A DNA stretch of 64,000 nt, from assembly GCA_018398585.1 (NCBI GenBank), contig JAGTTD010000019.1:7539702-7603701 (forward strand). The letters run 5' to 3'. Position 1 is the stretch's first letter. Each line of letters begins with the position of its first letter. Under the pieces are notes generated by a model. That model was not told where the DNA came from. It made no database searches and saw only the letters and a list, made by a program, of their open reading frames with translations. Positions 47,240-59,405 of this stretch are shown piece by piece. A program made the translations under genes and the position numbers. The DNA is from Simmondsia chinensis. Taxonomy: Eukaryota > Streptophyta > Magnoliopsida > Caryophyllales > Simmondsiaceae.

Positions 47240-50200
47240 CAAGTCACGGGCCAGGTCTAGAGATAAGTGGATCATGGATTCGGGTTGTTCTTACCACGTT
47301 TGTCCTAATAGAAACTGGTTCGCCACTTATAAGTCAATTCAGGGTGGAGTAGTCATGATCGGCAATGATGCCGCATGTAAGGTGATGGGTGTTGGAACAG
47401 TTCGTGTGAAGATGTTTGATGGTACGGTTATTACACTTAGCGACGTGCGACACGTCTGAGATTTGAAAAAGAACCTTATCTCTTTAGGTACCCTTGAGTC
47501 CAATGGGTACAAGTACACAACTGAAGGTAGAGCTATAAGGGTCAGTAAAGGTGCACTGGTTGTGATGAAGGGTAGGAACTTTATACAAGCTTGTAAGTTC
47601 TACCGTGACAGGTTTAGTGGCAGTTTCTACATCGTCCTTAACAGATGTAGAGATCACTAAGATGTGGCACATGAGATTGGGCCATATGTTTGATAAAGGG
47701 CTGTTAAAGTTGAGTAAGAGGGGTTTGTTATGTGGTCAGTCAACTGGACTGATGGATTTCTGTGAGCACTGTGTATATGGGAAGCAGAAGAGAGTCAGCT
47801 CCAAGCAGGCAGTGCATCAGACTAAAGGAACGTTGGACTATATTCATTCTGATTTATGGGGACCATCCAGAGTTGCTTCCAAAGGAGGTTCCAGGTATTT
47901 GCTAACATTCACTGATGATTATTCACGTAAAATTTGGGTCTATTTTCTTAAGCAAAACAAAGTTTATGAAGCCTTCAAGAAGTGGAAGGTGCTCCTTAAA
48001 AAACAGACAGGAAAGCCAATCAAGAGGTTGAGGACAGACAATGGACTTGAATTTGTTGAAGGAGATTTCACAACGTCTTGTGAGAATCAAGGCATTGTCA
48101 GACACAGGACATGTACAGGTCGACCTCAACAGAATGGAGTGGCAGAAAGACTAAACATGACGTTACTAGAGAAGGCTCAATATATGCTTTCAAATGCAGG
48201 TTTAGGGAGAGAATTTTGGGCAGAGGTAGTTAACTTGGCATGTTACTTAGTAAACCGATCACCTCATTCATCGCTTCAAATGAAGACTCTAGAAGAGGTA
48301 TGGTCTGGTTCTCCTGCTGATTATTCTCATTTGAAAATATTTGGTTGTCCTGCTTATGCTTATGTTAAGGATGGAAAGCTAGAGCCTAGGGCCAAGAAGT
48401 GTATCTTTCTTGGTTATACGTAAGGTGTGAAGGGATATCGTTTATGGGATCCAAAATGCCATAAATTTCTGACCAATAAAGATGTGACATTCAATGAGTC
48501 CGTTCTGGTACATCTACCACACACGCCCTCCACAATTCAAGATTCAGTTCAGGCAGAGAAGCCTGATGATTGTCAGATACAGTCTGAAAGTTCAAATCAG
48601 CAGCAGGTAGTTCAGTTTGAGAGTATGCAGGCACCTCCAGTACAGGTTTCTAATGAGACCGATTAAACAGAAACAGGCCAACGGGTTAAACAACATACAA
48701 TTACAGGGGGTAGGTAAAGAAGACAGATTAGGCCACCACAGAGACATGGGTATGAGGAGATGATAGCCTATGCCCTCACTACAGCTGAATTAGTGGAAGA
48801 TAGTGAACCATCTTCATATTCAGAGGCTGTATAGAAATCTTACACAGAGAAGTGGCTTGTTGAAATGAATGAAGAGATGGAGTCACTTCAGAAGAACCAG
48901 ACTTGGCAGCTAGTCAAGCCTCAAACAGGAAAAAGGGTAATCGAGTGCAAATGGGTCTTCAAACGAAAAGAAGGCATTCCTGGAGTGGAAGATGCAAGGT
49001 ACAAGGCTCACTTAGTAGCTAAAGGCTATAGTCAAGTACACGGTGTTGATTTTCATGATATTTTCTCACTTGTTGTTAGACATAGTTCCATACGAGCGAT
49101 ACTTGCTTTAGTAGCTATGTATGATTTCGAGCTTGAGCAGTTAGATGTGAAAACTGCATTTTTCCATGGTGAGCTAGAGGAGAGTATTTACATGCATTAG
49201 CCTGAGGGTTTCATTGTAGAAGGAAAAGAAGACCATGTTTGTTTGTTGAAGAGATCTTTATATGGTTTGAGGCAGTCACCTAGGCAGTGGTATAAGAGAT
49301 TTGACCTGTTTATGACTAACCATGGGTTCTTCAGGAGCAAGTATGATAGCTGTGCGTATTTCAGAAAGACAGATTCAGGCTCATTTGTTTATCTTTTGTT
49401 ATACGTTGATGACATGTTAATTGCAACTAAAGACATGACAGATGTTGATGATTTGAAAACAATGTTGAAAAGCGAGTTCGAGATGAAAGACTTAGGAGCA
49501 GCTAAAAAGATTCTTGGCATGGAGATCAGTAGGGACCGAAACGCTGGAAAGTTGTACTTGTCTCAGGACAAGTACATTGAGAAGGTTCTGGATTAATTTC
49601 ACATGAAGGATGCTAAGCCAGTTAACACTCCCTTAGCAGCTCACTTCAGGCTTTCAGTATTGGATTCACCTTAGACAGAGAAGGATGTCAGGTACATGTT
49701 TCAGGTCCCTTATTCTAGTGTTGTGGGTAGTATCATGTATGCTATGGTATGTACTTGTCCAGATATTGCTTATGCTGTGAGTAAAGTGAGTAGGTACATG
49801 GCGAATGCAGGAAAGGAACATTGGCAAGCTGTTAAATGGATTCTCAAGTACTTACATGACACTTCTGATGTTTGTTTGGAATTTGGAAAGAGTAAATGCT
49901 GCTTAGTAGGGTATGATGACTCTGATTATGGTGGAAATCTTGATAAGAGGAAGTCTACTTCTGGTTATGTGTTCTGTTTGGGAGACAGCGCTATTAGTTG
50001 GAGAGCTTGTCTACAATCAGTTACTGCACAGTCGACTCCCGAGGCCAAGTATATGGCAGTTACAGAAGCATTTAAGGAAGCCGTTTGGTTGAAAGATTTG
50101 GTTAGTGAGCTCAGTGTTGATCAGGGCACTATTGGGGTCTACTGTGATAGTCAATCAGCGATTCATCTAGCTAAAGATCAGATGACACATCATGACAAGA

Positions 50201-50376
50201 CGAAGCACATTGATGTCAAGCATCATTTTATTAGAGATCTAACTGATAAGCGTCAGGTGGAGCTGAAAAAGATTGGTACTGAAGACAATCCAACAGACAT
50301 GTTCACTAAAGTTTTACCTGGGAGGAAATTCGAGCATTGCTCGAACTTAATTGGTCTTTCGATTTCAGTATGCTAG
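47240..50376 (+). pseudogene. Copia pol relic: protease, integrase, RT, RNase H
   Basis: Protease: WIMDSGCSYHVCPNR (DSG). Integrase: the HHCC region [17 protein letters not shown]...[11 protein letters not shown], then D ([11 protein letters not shown]), D ([10 protein letters not shown]) and E ([12 protein letters not shown]). RT: WQLVKPQTGKRVIECKWVFK and catalytic LLYVDDMLIA at about 49400-49430. RNase H: YDDSDYGGNLDKRKSTSGYV and the terminal HIDVKHHFIRD block. Stops at 47458, 48421, 48664, 48832, 49198, 49594 and 49672 split the frame. Several, for example in MH*PEGF, look like CAG to TAG. Confidence 0.92.
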
Positions 50377-50452
50377 CCCCGGTGGTGGGGTGTTAGTGGA
50401 GAAGGTGGACGTGTTTTAGCATTGTGATAAATTTTGAGCCAGGGAGGAGATT

Positions 50453-50854
50453 TGTTAGGAATATGTCTCAAAATTCCTTGGAAATTAAGTAGGGAAGCCG
50501 TGAGGAGGCCGATCGATCGGATGAAGCACCAATCGAATGGGAGTCCACGTTTTCACGCGTGTATAAATAATGACGTAGGGTTACGTCCAATATTATTCCA
50601 ATTACTTTTATTCCCTTGCGGCGCCGCGCCAACTAGAGAGAGAGAGAGAGAGAAAGGAGTGATTGTAATTCTTCTTTTTTGATTCAATAATAAAAGCTCC
50701 AATCTTCGCCCGTGGTTTTCTCCCCTCTCGATTGTAGAGGGGTTTCCACGTAAATCATTGTGTCCTTGTTTCGATTCTCTTTTATCTATTTTACTTCTCG
50801 TTTGTCGTGGTATTTGATTCGAATTAAGTACTTGGGATTTAATATTTCCACACA
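50453..50854 (+). repeat. 3' LTR of the copia element
   Basis: 402 bp, TGTTAGGAATATG...CCACACA. TATA box at 50562-50569. Inverted repeat cccctctcgattgtagagggg-type block at about 50724-50744. It differs from the 5' LTR by several substitutions and a roughly 25-bp length change near the gatcgatcgg box. Confidence 0.9.
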
Positions 50855-51168
50855 AATACAAATTTATGATATATCATAAAAGCTAGCTTTTCCCTCCCAA
50901 CTCATTTCCACCATGGAGTCTCCGTGCCCCCTAGCCATAACCCTGAACAATAATTGGCCAGGCACTACTTTGCCACAACTTAATGCTATTCGTTTACTCA
51001 CATGTTGGTTAAAATAAGATAACCACATGTTCAACTTTTTAGAATGTAATTATGTACTCGTGGATCTATTATACATTTTCAATTTTAATGCATTTTTCTG
51101 ACGCTTACAAACTGTTATAGTTGGTAGGTCATATAATATGAAAGAACCATTGCATTATTTTTTTGATT

Positions 51169-51337
51169 TAGGGTTAATGGTTAACCGGCTTAACAAACCG
51201 ATTGACCAAGTTATCAAAAACTGATTAACCAGTCTAATTGATAACAGTAATGGTTGGAAATTTTTGAGGATGTTTGGTTACAGTTAAGTAAAACGAAATA
51301 TTGTCCGGTATAGTTAACCGAACCATGAGTAGCCCTA
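51169..51337. mobile_element. Small hAT-like MITE in an intron
   Basis: The left end TAGGGTTAATGGTTAACCGG and the complement of the right end, TAGGGCTACTCATGGTTCGG, form an imperfect inverted pair. No matching 8-bp TSD. Confidence 0.45.
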
Positions 51338-52068
51338 GTTTGTAAGTGTTCGTGTGCCTCATTCTACCCTCACTGATTGACATTTTTGGCCCTTTTAGAT
51401 GTTCTTTGATGTTGAGTATATATAAACAAGCCAAAAGCATACCAGGATGGAGCGAATAAAAAGACAAATAAAAAACACAAACAGTGAAGAAAACATTCAA
51501 AAGAGACCCAGCAGCTAATGACCGCCACTCATAAAAATCCAATAAACGATCACTTTAGCTACAAGTAGGAGGTAGCATGCAAATTAGTTGGAATGTCAAA
51601 GATAACTACAAACATATAAATAAAAATCAGATCATGAGACTAAATTGCGTGCATAAAGCATGCAACAAAAATCAATGAGTTAATTGTAGGATCTAATCAT
51701 CCATCACCCCTAATTAGAAACCATTCCTCCATAGGAGTTTCAACACACAAAGCAAAACAGAATAGGAAAAAAAAAAAAAAAAAAAGACTCATGAAGGTGT
51801 CAATTCCTTGTTCGCTCCTTGCAATGCTTTTGGCCCATTCACACATAAATTACATCAAAGAACATCTATCAAAGAACGAAAGTATCAATGCGAGATAGGA
51901 AAAGGACATACAAAAATGGAACATTTTCTTCTCTTTTTGGTTTTTTTTTTTTTTGGAGAGAAAATGGAACACATTATTGTATGCAACAAGTAATTCTATC
52001 TGACAGCACATAAGCGAAAAGGACACATTTAAATTGCAAGAATTATCATACTTGATCTTCATTCATAC

Positions 52069-53444
52069 CTCTGTAAGCAATAATATAAAATCCAATGGAC
52101 TGAGAACACCAACAAACTGTCCTCTACTGAAGTCCCATAGAGGTGTAATAGGAACACCCTGAATTATCAAACAGCAATGCATATCCAGCAATTTCAGTAT
52201 AAACTCCCAAGAAATTTTCCAGAAAATAAGAAAGCCTCCAAGTTTGTAAAAAAAGCTCAAACGACAAGATAATGCTCAACATGAGCTTCTGAATTCCAAA
52301 TATAGAACAACTTAAAACGAGAGAAGATTTATCACTTGAAATAGAATACACAGAAACATCATATCAGTTAGATTCTTTTATTCAGGAATAGCAAATATTC
52401 AGATATTTTTATTCACAGATAAAAAAAAAAAAACCTTCAGAAATTTCTATTCATCCAGTTGCTGAAAGTAAGATCTGATGGTTACTATTACAATCAAAGC
52501 ATAAGAACTTAATAATACTTTAAGCCAGAATTTGGGAACAACTAAAATGTACCTGCTCATACAGAATATGGAATGCTTGCTTTACTGGTAAATCAATGTC
52601 CAAGGCAATAACCTACAATTAATATATCTGAATTAAAGAAAATGGTTAAGAACCCTACATTAATTAAGACCAATAAAATGCTAATAGTCCGATCTGAAAG
52701 AAAAAGATCAGGGAGAAAGTATCCAAACCTTGCCTGACTCAGGAAGTAGCTCATAAACAGTATGTGAAGACATATATTTAGACAGATGGCGACGTGACAT
52801 ATCTAGATCAGCATGTGATATTCTTGACACGGAACCCTGGCACGCACCATCTGAGACTGTAACCTACATTGCGCGCAACATATAAAATATGATCCTGTAG
52901 TAATGTACAAAGAAAGAACTTATTACAGGAGGACATTTCTGATGCTTCTGATCTCATCCAAGGACAGCTCAAAGAATCAATGCAAATGACTGATGAAAAA
53001 CCAAATATCACACAGGACCTTTCTTTTAGTCTCAGTAATAAAAATGTGACAAACACTGACAGCCCATCCAAGGGGGAAGGGAGGGGGACTCTCATTATAT
53101 TCCCATGTACCTTCATGGACAATGTTTACACGCAAATGTACGTTTTAGTCCTTTTTGTAGGAACCAGTAATGCAATGATCCAGTGTGCACCTAATGAAAT
53201 GTGACACAAAAAGGCCTTTCTAGTCTAGCAACTCAAATTTTGAAAAAGACAAGACTCTCACCATACGTTGAAAGGCCTCATTATCCAAGTCCATGTTGTA
53301 CACACAATTCACCGTTGGGCTTGAGATTTCTGGATGACAATCTGCTTCACTGCCTATAATGACTGTATTTACTATACCATGGATTTTCCTAATATATGGC
53401 TGGCTTTCATCAAGCCGCCATTCTCCATCAACAAAGAACTTGTA
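52069..53444 (-). CDS. SNF4: KINbetagamma exons: CBM end and first CBS repeat
   Basis: Four exons, all with clean GT-AG borders and in phase. 53262-53444 (61 codons, [20 protein letters not shown]...) is the end of the AMPK glycogen-binding module. 52729-52863 (45 codons, ending [14 protein letters not shown]), 52553-52612 (20 codons, [20 protein letters not shown]) and 52069-52158 (30 codons, [20 protein letters not shown]...) make the first CBS repeat, which in the family helps bind adenine nucleotides or interact with the kinase. This part is intact. Confidence 0.88.
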
Positions 53445-53589
53445 CTGCATGGGACAACAGAGGAAGAGGAAGTTTCATTAGCAGGAGATGCAGATGAAAT
53501 AAACTAGAATCAATAAGGAGCAAAATATTCATAAGTAGCCCTTCATGGCATACTAAATAGAAAAGCTTATGATGTGCAATATCATCATT

Positions 53590-53790
53590 ATTTGTCCCCT
53601 AGGGACATAGTCTAGCGATGGAGAATGTCGATGGACATCCAGACCGCCCAGGTTTGAATCCCCACTAGGGACAAGTGGGTAGGCTACACAGATCTCACTA
53701 CTATGTTTAGAGCCATCTCAACCATGAGTTCCAACTGAGCGAAATTGCAGCTTATAGTTTCTATGAACTTTTATTAGGATACCCTTTCCC
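53590..53790 (+). mobile_element. tRNA-derived SINE-like sequence
   Basis: tagtctagcgatggag (A-box-like, about 53610-53625) is followed by ccaggtttgaatccccac (B box, about 53649-53666). The body gtgggtaggctacacagatc follows. The 3' end and TSD were not resolved. Confidence 0.5.
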
Positions 53791-53945
53791 TTTCACTCTC
53801 GTTATCCTCCAACAGTTCACAACCTCTAACTGACACATTGACTTGTCTCTACTTCACATGCTCAAAACAAGCTAGGTCTCATTCTCGCTCCTATTGTAAC
53901 TATGCGGATAACTCTGGAACAAACTGATATACTTTGATACCAATT

Positions 53946-54496
53946 TGTTACGGAAATCTTGATGCGGAAGCGTAAACCCTAATCACTTGATTCGATTCAA
54001 ATAATATGACTCACACAAACGAGAAGTAAACAGATATATGGAGAAAGAAGGAACAAACACGAACACACAATATTTACGTGGAAACCCCTCTACAATCGAG
54101 AGGGGAGAAAACCACGGGCGGAGATGGAGATTCTTTATTGATACTGAATGGAAGAATTACAACGACACTTCCTATGAACGAGATCTATGAAAGAATTACA
54201 ATCACTTTCTCTTAACTCTCGTAGCACTCGAATATCTGAATTGGAGGAATTACAAAATCACCTCTCTCTCTCAATGGCGGTGCCTTACTCTGAATTGGAT
54301 CATAAGTGACGTAAACCCTACGTTCATCTTGATAGGCGTGGGTCTGGGAGGACCCGATCGATCGGCCCTCTTACGGCCCAAAATTCGGAAAAATTCACTT
54401 AAATCACCCTATTGATCGGGCTTCCCTCCCAATCGATTGGTGACCCCTCGGCAACTCATAAACTTAAAACAAGTAATTTGAGACATAAACCTAACA
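53946..54496 (-). repeat. LTR plus primer-binding site of a copia-type element
   Basis: On the minus strand it begins TGTTAGGTTTATGTCTC at 54496 and ends CCGTAACA at 53946, followed at 53945-53932 by aattggtatcaaag, a Met-tRNA PBS. It shares with the copia LTRs the block acgtggaaacccctctacaa and tcgagaggggagaaaacca, plus the gatcgatcgg box and a TGACGTAAACCCTACG segment. The internal domain and other LTR are missing. Because the PBS is retained, it is not a plain recombination solo LTR. Confidence 0.82.
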
Positions 54497-55402
54497 GTAA
54501 CTCTCCAACTTTTACCAAACGACTACGATCCTAATTCTATCTTACAGTGTGGCCATACATCCACTGCAATACCCTTGGTTTTACCCGTAGTTACAAGAAA
54601 CTTTGAAAATGCTAACGTTTCCTGCTCCCGAAATGGGATTCGGCTTTTCGAAGTCAGATTCACGCTTCCCATGAGTATCAAACTCGACGGAAACACAATT
54701 CAAACAATCATGGAACCATTTTGATAAGCAGATACTTATTAAATGATTTGTTAGCTAATTATATCATTCAATTTATTGAATGATTGAATTGTGTGGACAT
54801 TTTGGAGTCAATTTGTTTGTATCTTATTCATTAGGGAACTTAATTTTTCTTGATTATTATTTAATATTGACTTTGTTTTAATATTTATGCTTTAATTGCT
54901 CAATTAATGATATTTCATTAATTTTCTTGTATATCTAATACATAATAATATAACTGCTCCTTCACGCTCCCAACCTTAGAAACTTCTATGATTACCCGCT
55001 CCCCCACTCCCGTTTCCGCTCCTGCTCTAGCTCAATGCAAGTATGGTTTTACCAGTCTCATTTTATGACATGAATGGTATTTTACTTGCCAAGACTCTGA
55101 GCCGTAAAACTTAACGGGCTTCATTGCAGACCTATATACTTCTCTTTAGCTTAAATAATATCTTCTCATTAAAATAGCAGCAAGTAGTTTCCCATTTCAT
55201 CCAACCAATTAATTTGGTGTATGACTCCCTCTCAATCCCCAAGGTTTCCTTGCACAATTCAAAACAATGTCATCAAGTAGTACCTACTTTGAAGAAGACT
55301 TTGAAAACGAGTTGTAAGAAGGTTCCATGCAGCCACAACTTTCGTTAACATGGCTAATTTGCCAGCATTGTAGAGATAAGGATGTTCCATACGTGAGTGT
55401 AA
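54497..55402. other. Spacer, possibly part of the KINbetagamma 5' region
   Basis: No exon of the missing KINbetagamma N-terminus could be recognised. A GA-free, AT-rich sequence with no element ends. Confidence 0.4.
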
Positions 55403-55407
55403 TCTTT

Positions 55408-55878
55408 TGTCACGAACCTAGGCCCGTGACTCGGATAGAATTTGAGAGAGAAAGAGAATTAGAGGAGAGTTAGAGGAAGAGAGTAGAAGTAGAGGAAGAT
55501 TTAGAAGAGTTAAAGGGGAGAAGAAGTTAGAATCAGAAAGAGAGAGAGAGAGAGACGGTTAGAGAGAGAGGAAGAGAAGAAGTGAATTTTGATATTTTTC
55601 ATTGATGCCCAAATGTAAGATTACAAGTTGTTTAAATAAGCAAGCTTGGGGGAATTTTGGAGGGAAGGGGCCGGCCACCCTATACCCTAGGCCCTAAGGT
55701 ATAGCCCCATTTCATTAATGTAATTACATCATTGTGTTTCAAAGTACCTTGGCCTCCTCCTAACCGGTCCCCCTATTCAAAATTACAACAATTTTATATT
55801 TGACTAATTTAACATTTACATTGCATAATTGTTACAAAAATCGAAGCGAAAATAACAAAATAACTCGTAGTTGGGACA
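55408..55878 (-). repeat. 3' LTR of the gypsy element
   Basis: 471 bp. In element orientation it runs TGTCCCAACTACGAG...GTTCGTGACA. Contains a GA-rich block at 55440-55580. Confidence 0.92.
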
Positions 55879-55896
55879 TCCCCCTTCCTTTCAATT

Positions 55897-58800
55897 AATC
55901 CTTGTCCTCAAGGATTGAAGTGCAGAAATTGTTTGCAAATGAAAGTCCAATCTTCCCAAGTGACGGCGTCTTCTCCCATGTTTTTTCATCGGACTTGAAC
56001 TTGCTTGATTCTCCTTTTGTTGCGGGTTACGGTCCGTTGATTGAGAATGTCTTGTGGAGTGACTTCGGTTTCGTCGTTTTGGTCAATCTGCGGAAGGTCC
56101 GAAGTGATGCGTATGTTGTCTCCTACCTTTTTCTTCAATCGGGAAACATGGAAGACTGGATGGATTTTGGAACCTTCGGGGAGCTCAAGTTTGTAGGCCA
56201 CTTCCCCGATCCGGGCTTCAATTCGGTATGGTCCATAGTATCGAGCGGCCAGCTTTAAGTTTCTTTGTAATGCGACGGAGGTTTGTCGATATGGCTGCAG
56301 CTTAAGGTACACCCAGTCACCTACTTCGAATACTCTCTCGGTCCTTCGATGGTCGGCTTGCTGTTTGTAGCGGTGTTGAGCCTCTTTTAAGTTCTCCTTT
56401 AATAGACCAATTAAGTTCTGTCTTTCATTGACAAAGTCCTCCACATCCCCGGATGTAGAGATGCAAGGGACGTCGAGGGCGAGGAACTTTGGTTCATAAC
56501 CGTAGAGAGCGTGGAACGGAGTCCCCTTCAATGATGAGTGATAGTGGGTGTTGTACCAGAACTCTGCCAGAGGAAGCCATGGAGACCACTGTTTCGGCTT
56601 ATGGAGGGCCATGGCTCGAAGATAACTCTCAAGACACTGATTGACCCGTTCGGTTTGTCCGTCGGATTGTGGATGATAGGCACTACTCATTCTGAGCGCG
56701 ACCCCAGCTAGGCGCATGAGCTCCTTCCAAAAGAGGCTCTGGAAGGATGCATCTCGGTCTGAAATAATATCCTTGGGCAACCCATGAAGTCGGTAGACCT
56801 GATCCACGAACAGTTGGGCTACCTTGCTTGCGGTGTACGCATGTGTCAAGGCGATGAAGTGAGCATACTTGGTAAGTCGGTCCACAACCACCATAATGAC
56901 ATCCTTACCCCCGAACTTGGGCAACCCTTTGATGAAGTCCATACTAATACTTTCCCATGCTTGGTTGGGCACGGGTAGTGGTTGTAGGAGTCCCGGGTAA
57001 GCCACATTCTCGTGCTTGGTGCGTTGGCAAGTATCACACTTCTTTACCCATTCTCGGACACTGTTTTTGAGGTTGGGCCAATAAAACATGCGTTTGACCC
57101 TCATTAAGGTGCCAAAGGATCCTGAGTGACCCCCCGTGGGAGAGTCATGAAGTGCTTGTAGGATCTTTTCTCTCATTCCTCCATCCTTCCCCACATAAAG
57201 CCTCCCTTTGTATCGGAGGAGACCCCCTTCGAAGGAGTAAGGCTTGTTGCTTGTTGGGTCAAGAACAAGTTGCTCTATTCGTTCGGTGGTATGGGCCTTA
57301 TCTTCGTAGCTTTGGGAGAGCTCTTGCATCCAAAGGGGAACCGAAGTGGTCATGAAGGCGCAGGTGGCAATAGCTTCGTCTTCATCCGGTCTTGAGAGTG
57401 CATCGGCAGCTCGGTTTTCGGCTCCCTTGCGGTAAAGAATGCTATAATGTAGGCCCATCATTTTCGACATCCCTTTGAGCTGTAATTGTGTGGTGATTTT
57501 TTGCTCGAGTAGGTGACGGAGGCTGGCATGGTCGGTCTTGATGATGAAATGATGGTCCATCAAATAATGTCTCCATTTTTCAACTGCCATGAGTACTGCA
57601 AGGAGCTCTTTCTCATAGATCGAAAGCCCTAAGTGGCGTGGGCTAAGGGCCTTACTGAGGTAGGTGAGGGGTCGGCCTTCTTGTGATAGGACTGCTCCAA
57701 TCCCAACCCCGCAAGCATCGGTCTCAAGGACAAAGGGCTTGGAGAAGTCGGGAAGTGCAAGGACTGGGGCGGTTGTCATGGCCTCCTTCAAGGCCTCGAA
57801 TGCTTGATCGGCTTCCTCATTCCAATGAAACCCCCCCTTCTTGAGAAGGCTGGTCAACGGCTTGCTCATGGTTCCATACCCACGGATGAACTTCCGGTAG
57901 TACCCGGTGAGTCCCAATAACCCTCGGAGGCTCTTGACATTCTTCGGTCTTGGCCACTTCTTCATGGCCTCGATCTTGCCTTCTTCGGTTGCCACCCCTT
58001 CTCTTGAGATTACGTGTCCCAAGTATTCTACCCGATCTTGGCCGAAAGTACACTTGCTCCATTTAGCATAGAGGTGGTGCATACGAAGGATCTCAAGCAC
58101 TTCGGTCAAGTGCCTAAGATGTGCGGAAAGGCTCGGGCTATAGACCAAGATGTCGTCAAAGAATACGAGCACAAACTTGCGTAGATATGGCTCGAAGACT
58201 TCATTCATCAAGGCTTGGAAGGAGGCGGGGGCGTTAGTGAGTCCGAAAGGCATGACACGGAACTCATAATGCCCTTGGTGGGTCCGGAAGGCGGCCTTAT
58301 GCTGGTCTTCTTTACATACTCGAATTTGATGATAACCGGCGCGGAGATCGATCTTGGAAAAAATGGAAGACCCTTTAAGCTCATCTAGTAAATCATCAAT
58401 GACCGGTATCGGAAATTTATCCTTGATGGTTATGTTGTTGAGTTGCCGGTAGTCTACGCAAAAACGGTATGTCCCATCCTTCTTGCGGACCAAGAGTACC
58501 GGAGAAGCAAATGGGCTCCGGCTTGGTTGGATGATGGAGGTTTCCAACATCTCCTTGACTTGTCTTTCAATCTCGTTCTTTTGCCCTTGCGGATAGCGGT
58601 AGGGCCTTATGTTCACGGGCTTGGCTTCGGGCAAGGTGGGAATGCGGTGATCATGTGAGCGAGGAGGAGGAAGAGCCTTCGGTTCTTCAAAAACATCTTG
58701 ATAGCGGTCGAGGATGCGTTCTATCTCCGGATGAATGATGGACTTGGAAACTTCCTCGGCGGTAGCCATAAAGAGGTGACCCACCACATGTCCGGCCTTC

Positions 58801-59405
58801 TTGAAGAGCTTGGTGAGACTTTTACCCGAAATTGATTGTAAGGCGGCTTTCTCGGATGTACCTTGTAACCGGACTGCCTTACCCTCCTTGAAGCAAGCGA
58901 ACTTGAGGTTGGTGAAATCAAATGTTACGGGCCCATATCGTTGGAGCCAATCAACCCCAAGGACCATGTCACTGCCCCGGAGTTCCAATACCCTCAAGTC
59001 ATCAACGAACGTTGTGCCTTGGACTTTCCACCTCACGCCCGGGCATTTCTGATAACTAACGAGGCTCTCCCCGTTTGCCACCGTCACGGTCATGACGACG
59101 GTGGGTACGGTTTCGAGCTGAAGCTCCCGGACCACCTTAGCATCTAGGAAACTATTAGTGGACCCGCTATCAATCAAGATATTTACCTCTCGTTTCTTAA
59201 TGTGGCCCTTCAATCTCAAGGTGTTGTGCGTGACTCGGCCTGAAAGTGCATTTAGAGAAATCTCCATAGCTCTGTTGTCTTCTCCTTCGGTTTGCTCTTC
59301 ACCCGCAACTTCCTCTTCTTGGGCTTCATCTTCGACCTCTTCTCCCTCCATACTTTGTAAGGCCTTCTTACAAATGTGCCCCGGAAAGTATTTTTCATGG
59401 CACTT
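55897..59405 (-). pseudogene. Gypsy pol: zinc knuckle, protease, RT, RNase H, integrase, chromodomain
   Basis: A zinc-knuckle-like CYKCHEKYFPGHIC lies just upstream of an ATG at 59351, from which 1121 residues are open. Positions in that frame: protease DSG 61-63; RT from about 240 with YRFCVDYRQLNN 295-306 and catalytic FFDD 397-400; RNase H Asp 545 (LETDACGVG); integrase HHCC about 735-775; catalytic Asp 805 (SMDF), Asp 865 (ISDRD) and Glu 901 (GQTE); then a chromodomain start IHPVFHVSRLKK...QDILNQRTV. A TGA at 55986 ends the frame where a Trp is expected. The same frame then continues with DAVTWEDWTF, the chromodomain end. Otherwise remarkably intact, so a fairly young copy. Confidence 0.93.

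Larger units (their letters stand above)
45964..50854 (+). mobile_element. Ty1/copia retrotransposon in a KINbetagamma intron
   Basis: LTRs at 45964-46391 and 50453-50854; 5-bp TSD aatac (45959-45963 and 50855-50859). The PBS tggtatcagagccc (46395-46408) fits initiator-Met tRNA, and a purine tract agggaggagatt precedes the 3' LTR. The internal order gag-protease-integrase-RT-RNase H is the copia order. Many stops make it non-functional. It is in antisense orientation to the host gene. Confidence 0.95.
41569..53444 (-). pseudogene. SNF4: SnRK1 beta-gamma subunit gene (KINbetagamma/SNF4), damaged and 5'-incomplete
   Basis: Nine exons are read on the minus strand: 53262-53444, 52729-52863, 52553-52612, 52069-52158, 45133-45267, 44885-45026, 44642-44815, 41881-41989 and 41569-41756. 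Together they cover the end of the carbohydrate-binding domain and most of the four CBS repeats of plant KINbetagamma, the regulatory subunit of the SnRK1 energy-sensing kinase. Damage: the acceptor before 45267 reads ttgccg where AG is expected; exon 44642-44815 needs two compensating frame changes; and the exon(s) for the third CBS segment between 44642 and 41989 were not found. The C-terminus runs about 30 residues past the usual end. The N-terminal exons are not between 53445 and 55400 and may lie beyond the gypsy insertion. Likely a pseudogene, or a gene obscured by sequence errors. Confidence 0.78.

Noticed and set aside
51234..51542. 102-residue minus-strand frame
   Set aside because: Overlaps a TIR MITE and intron sequence; not a KINbetagamma exon and no domain seen.
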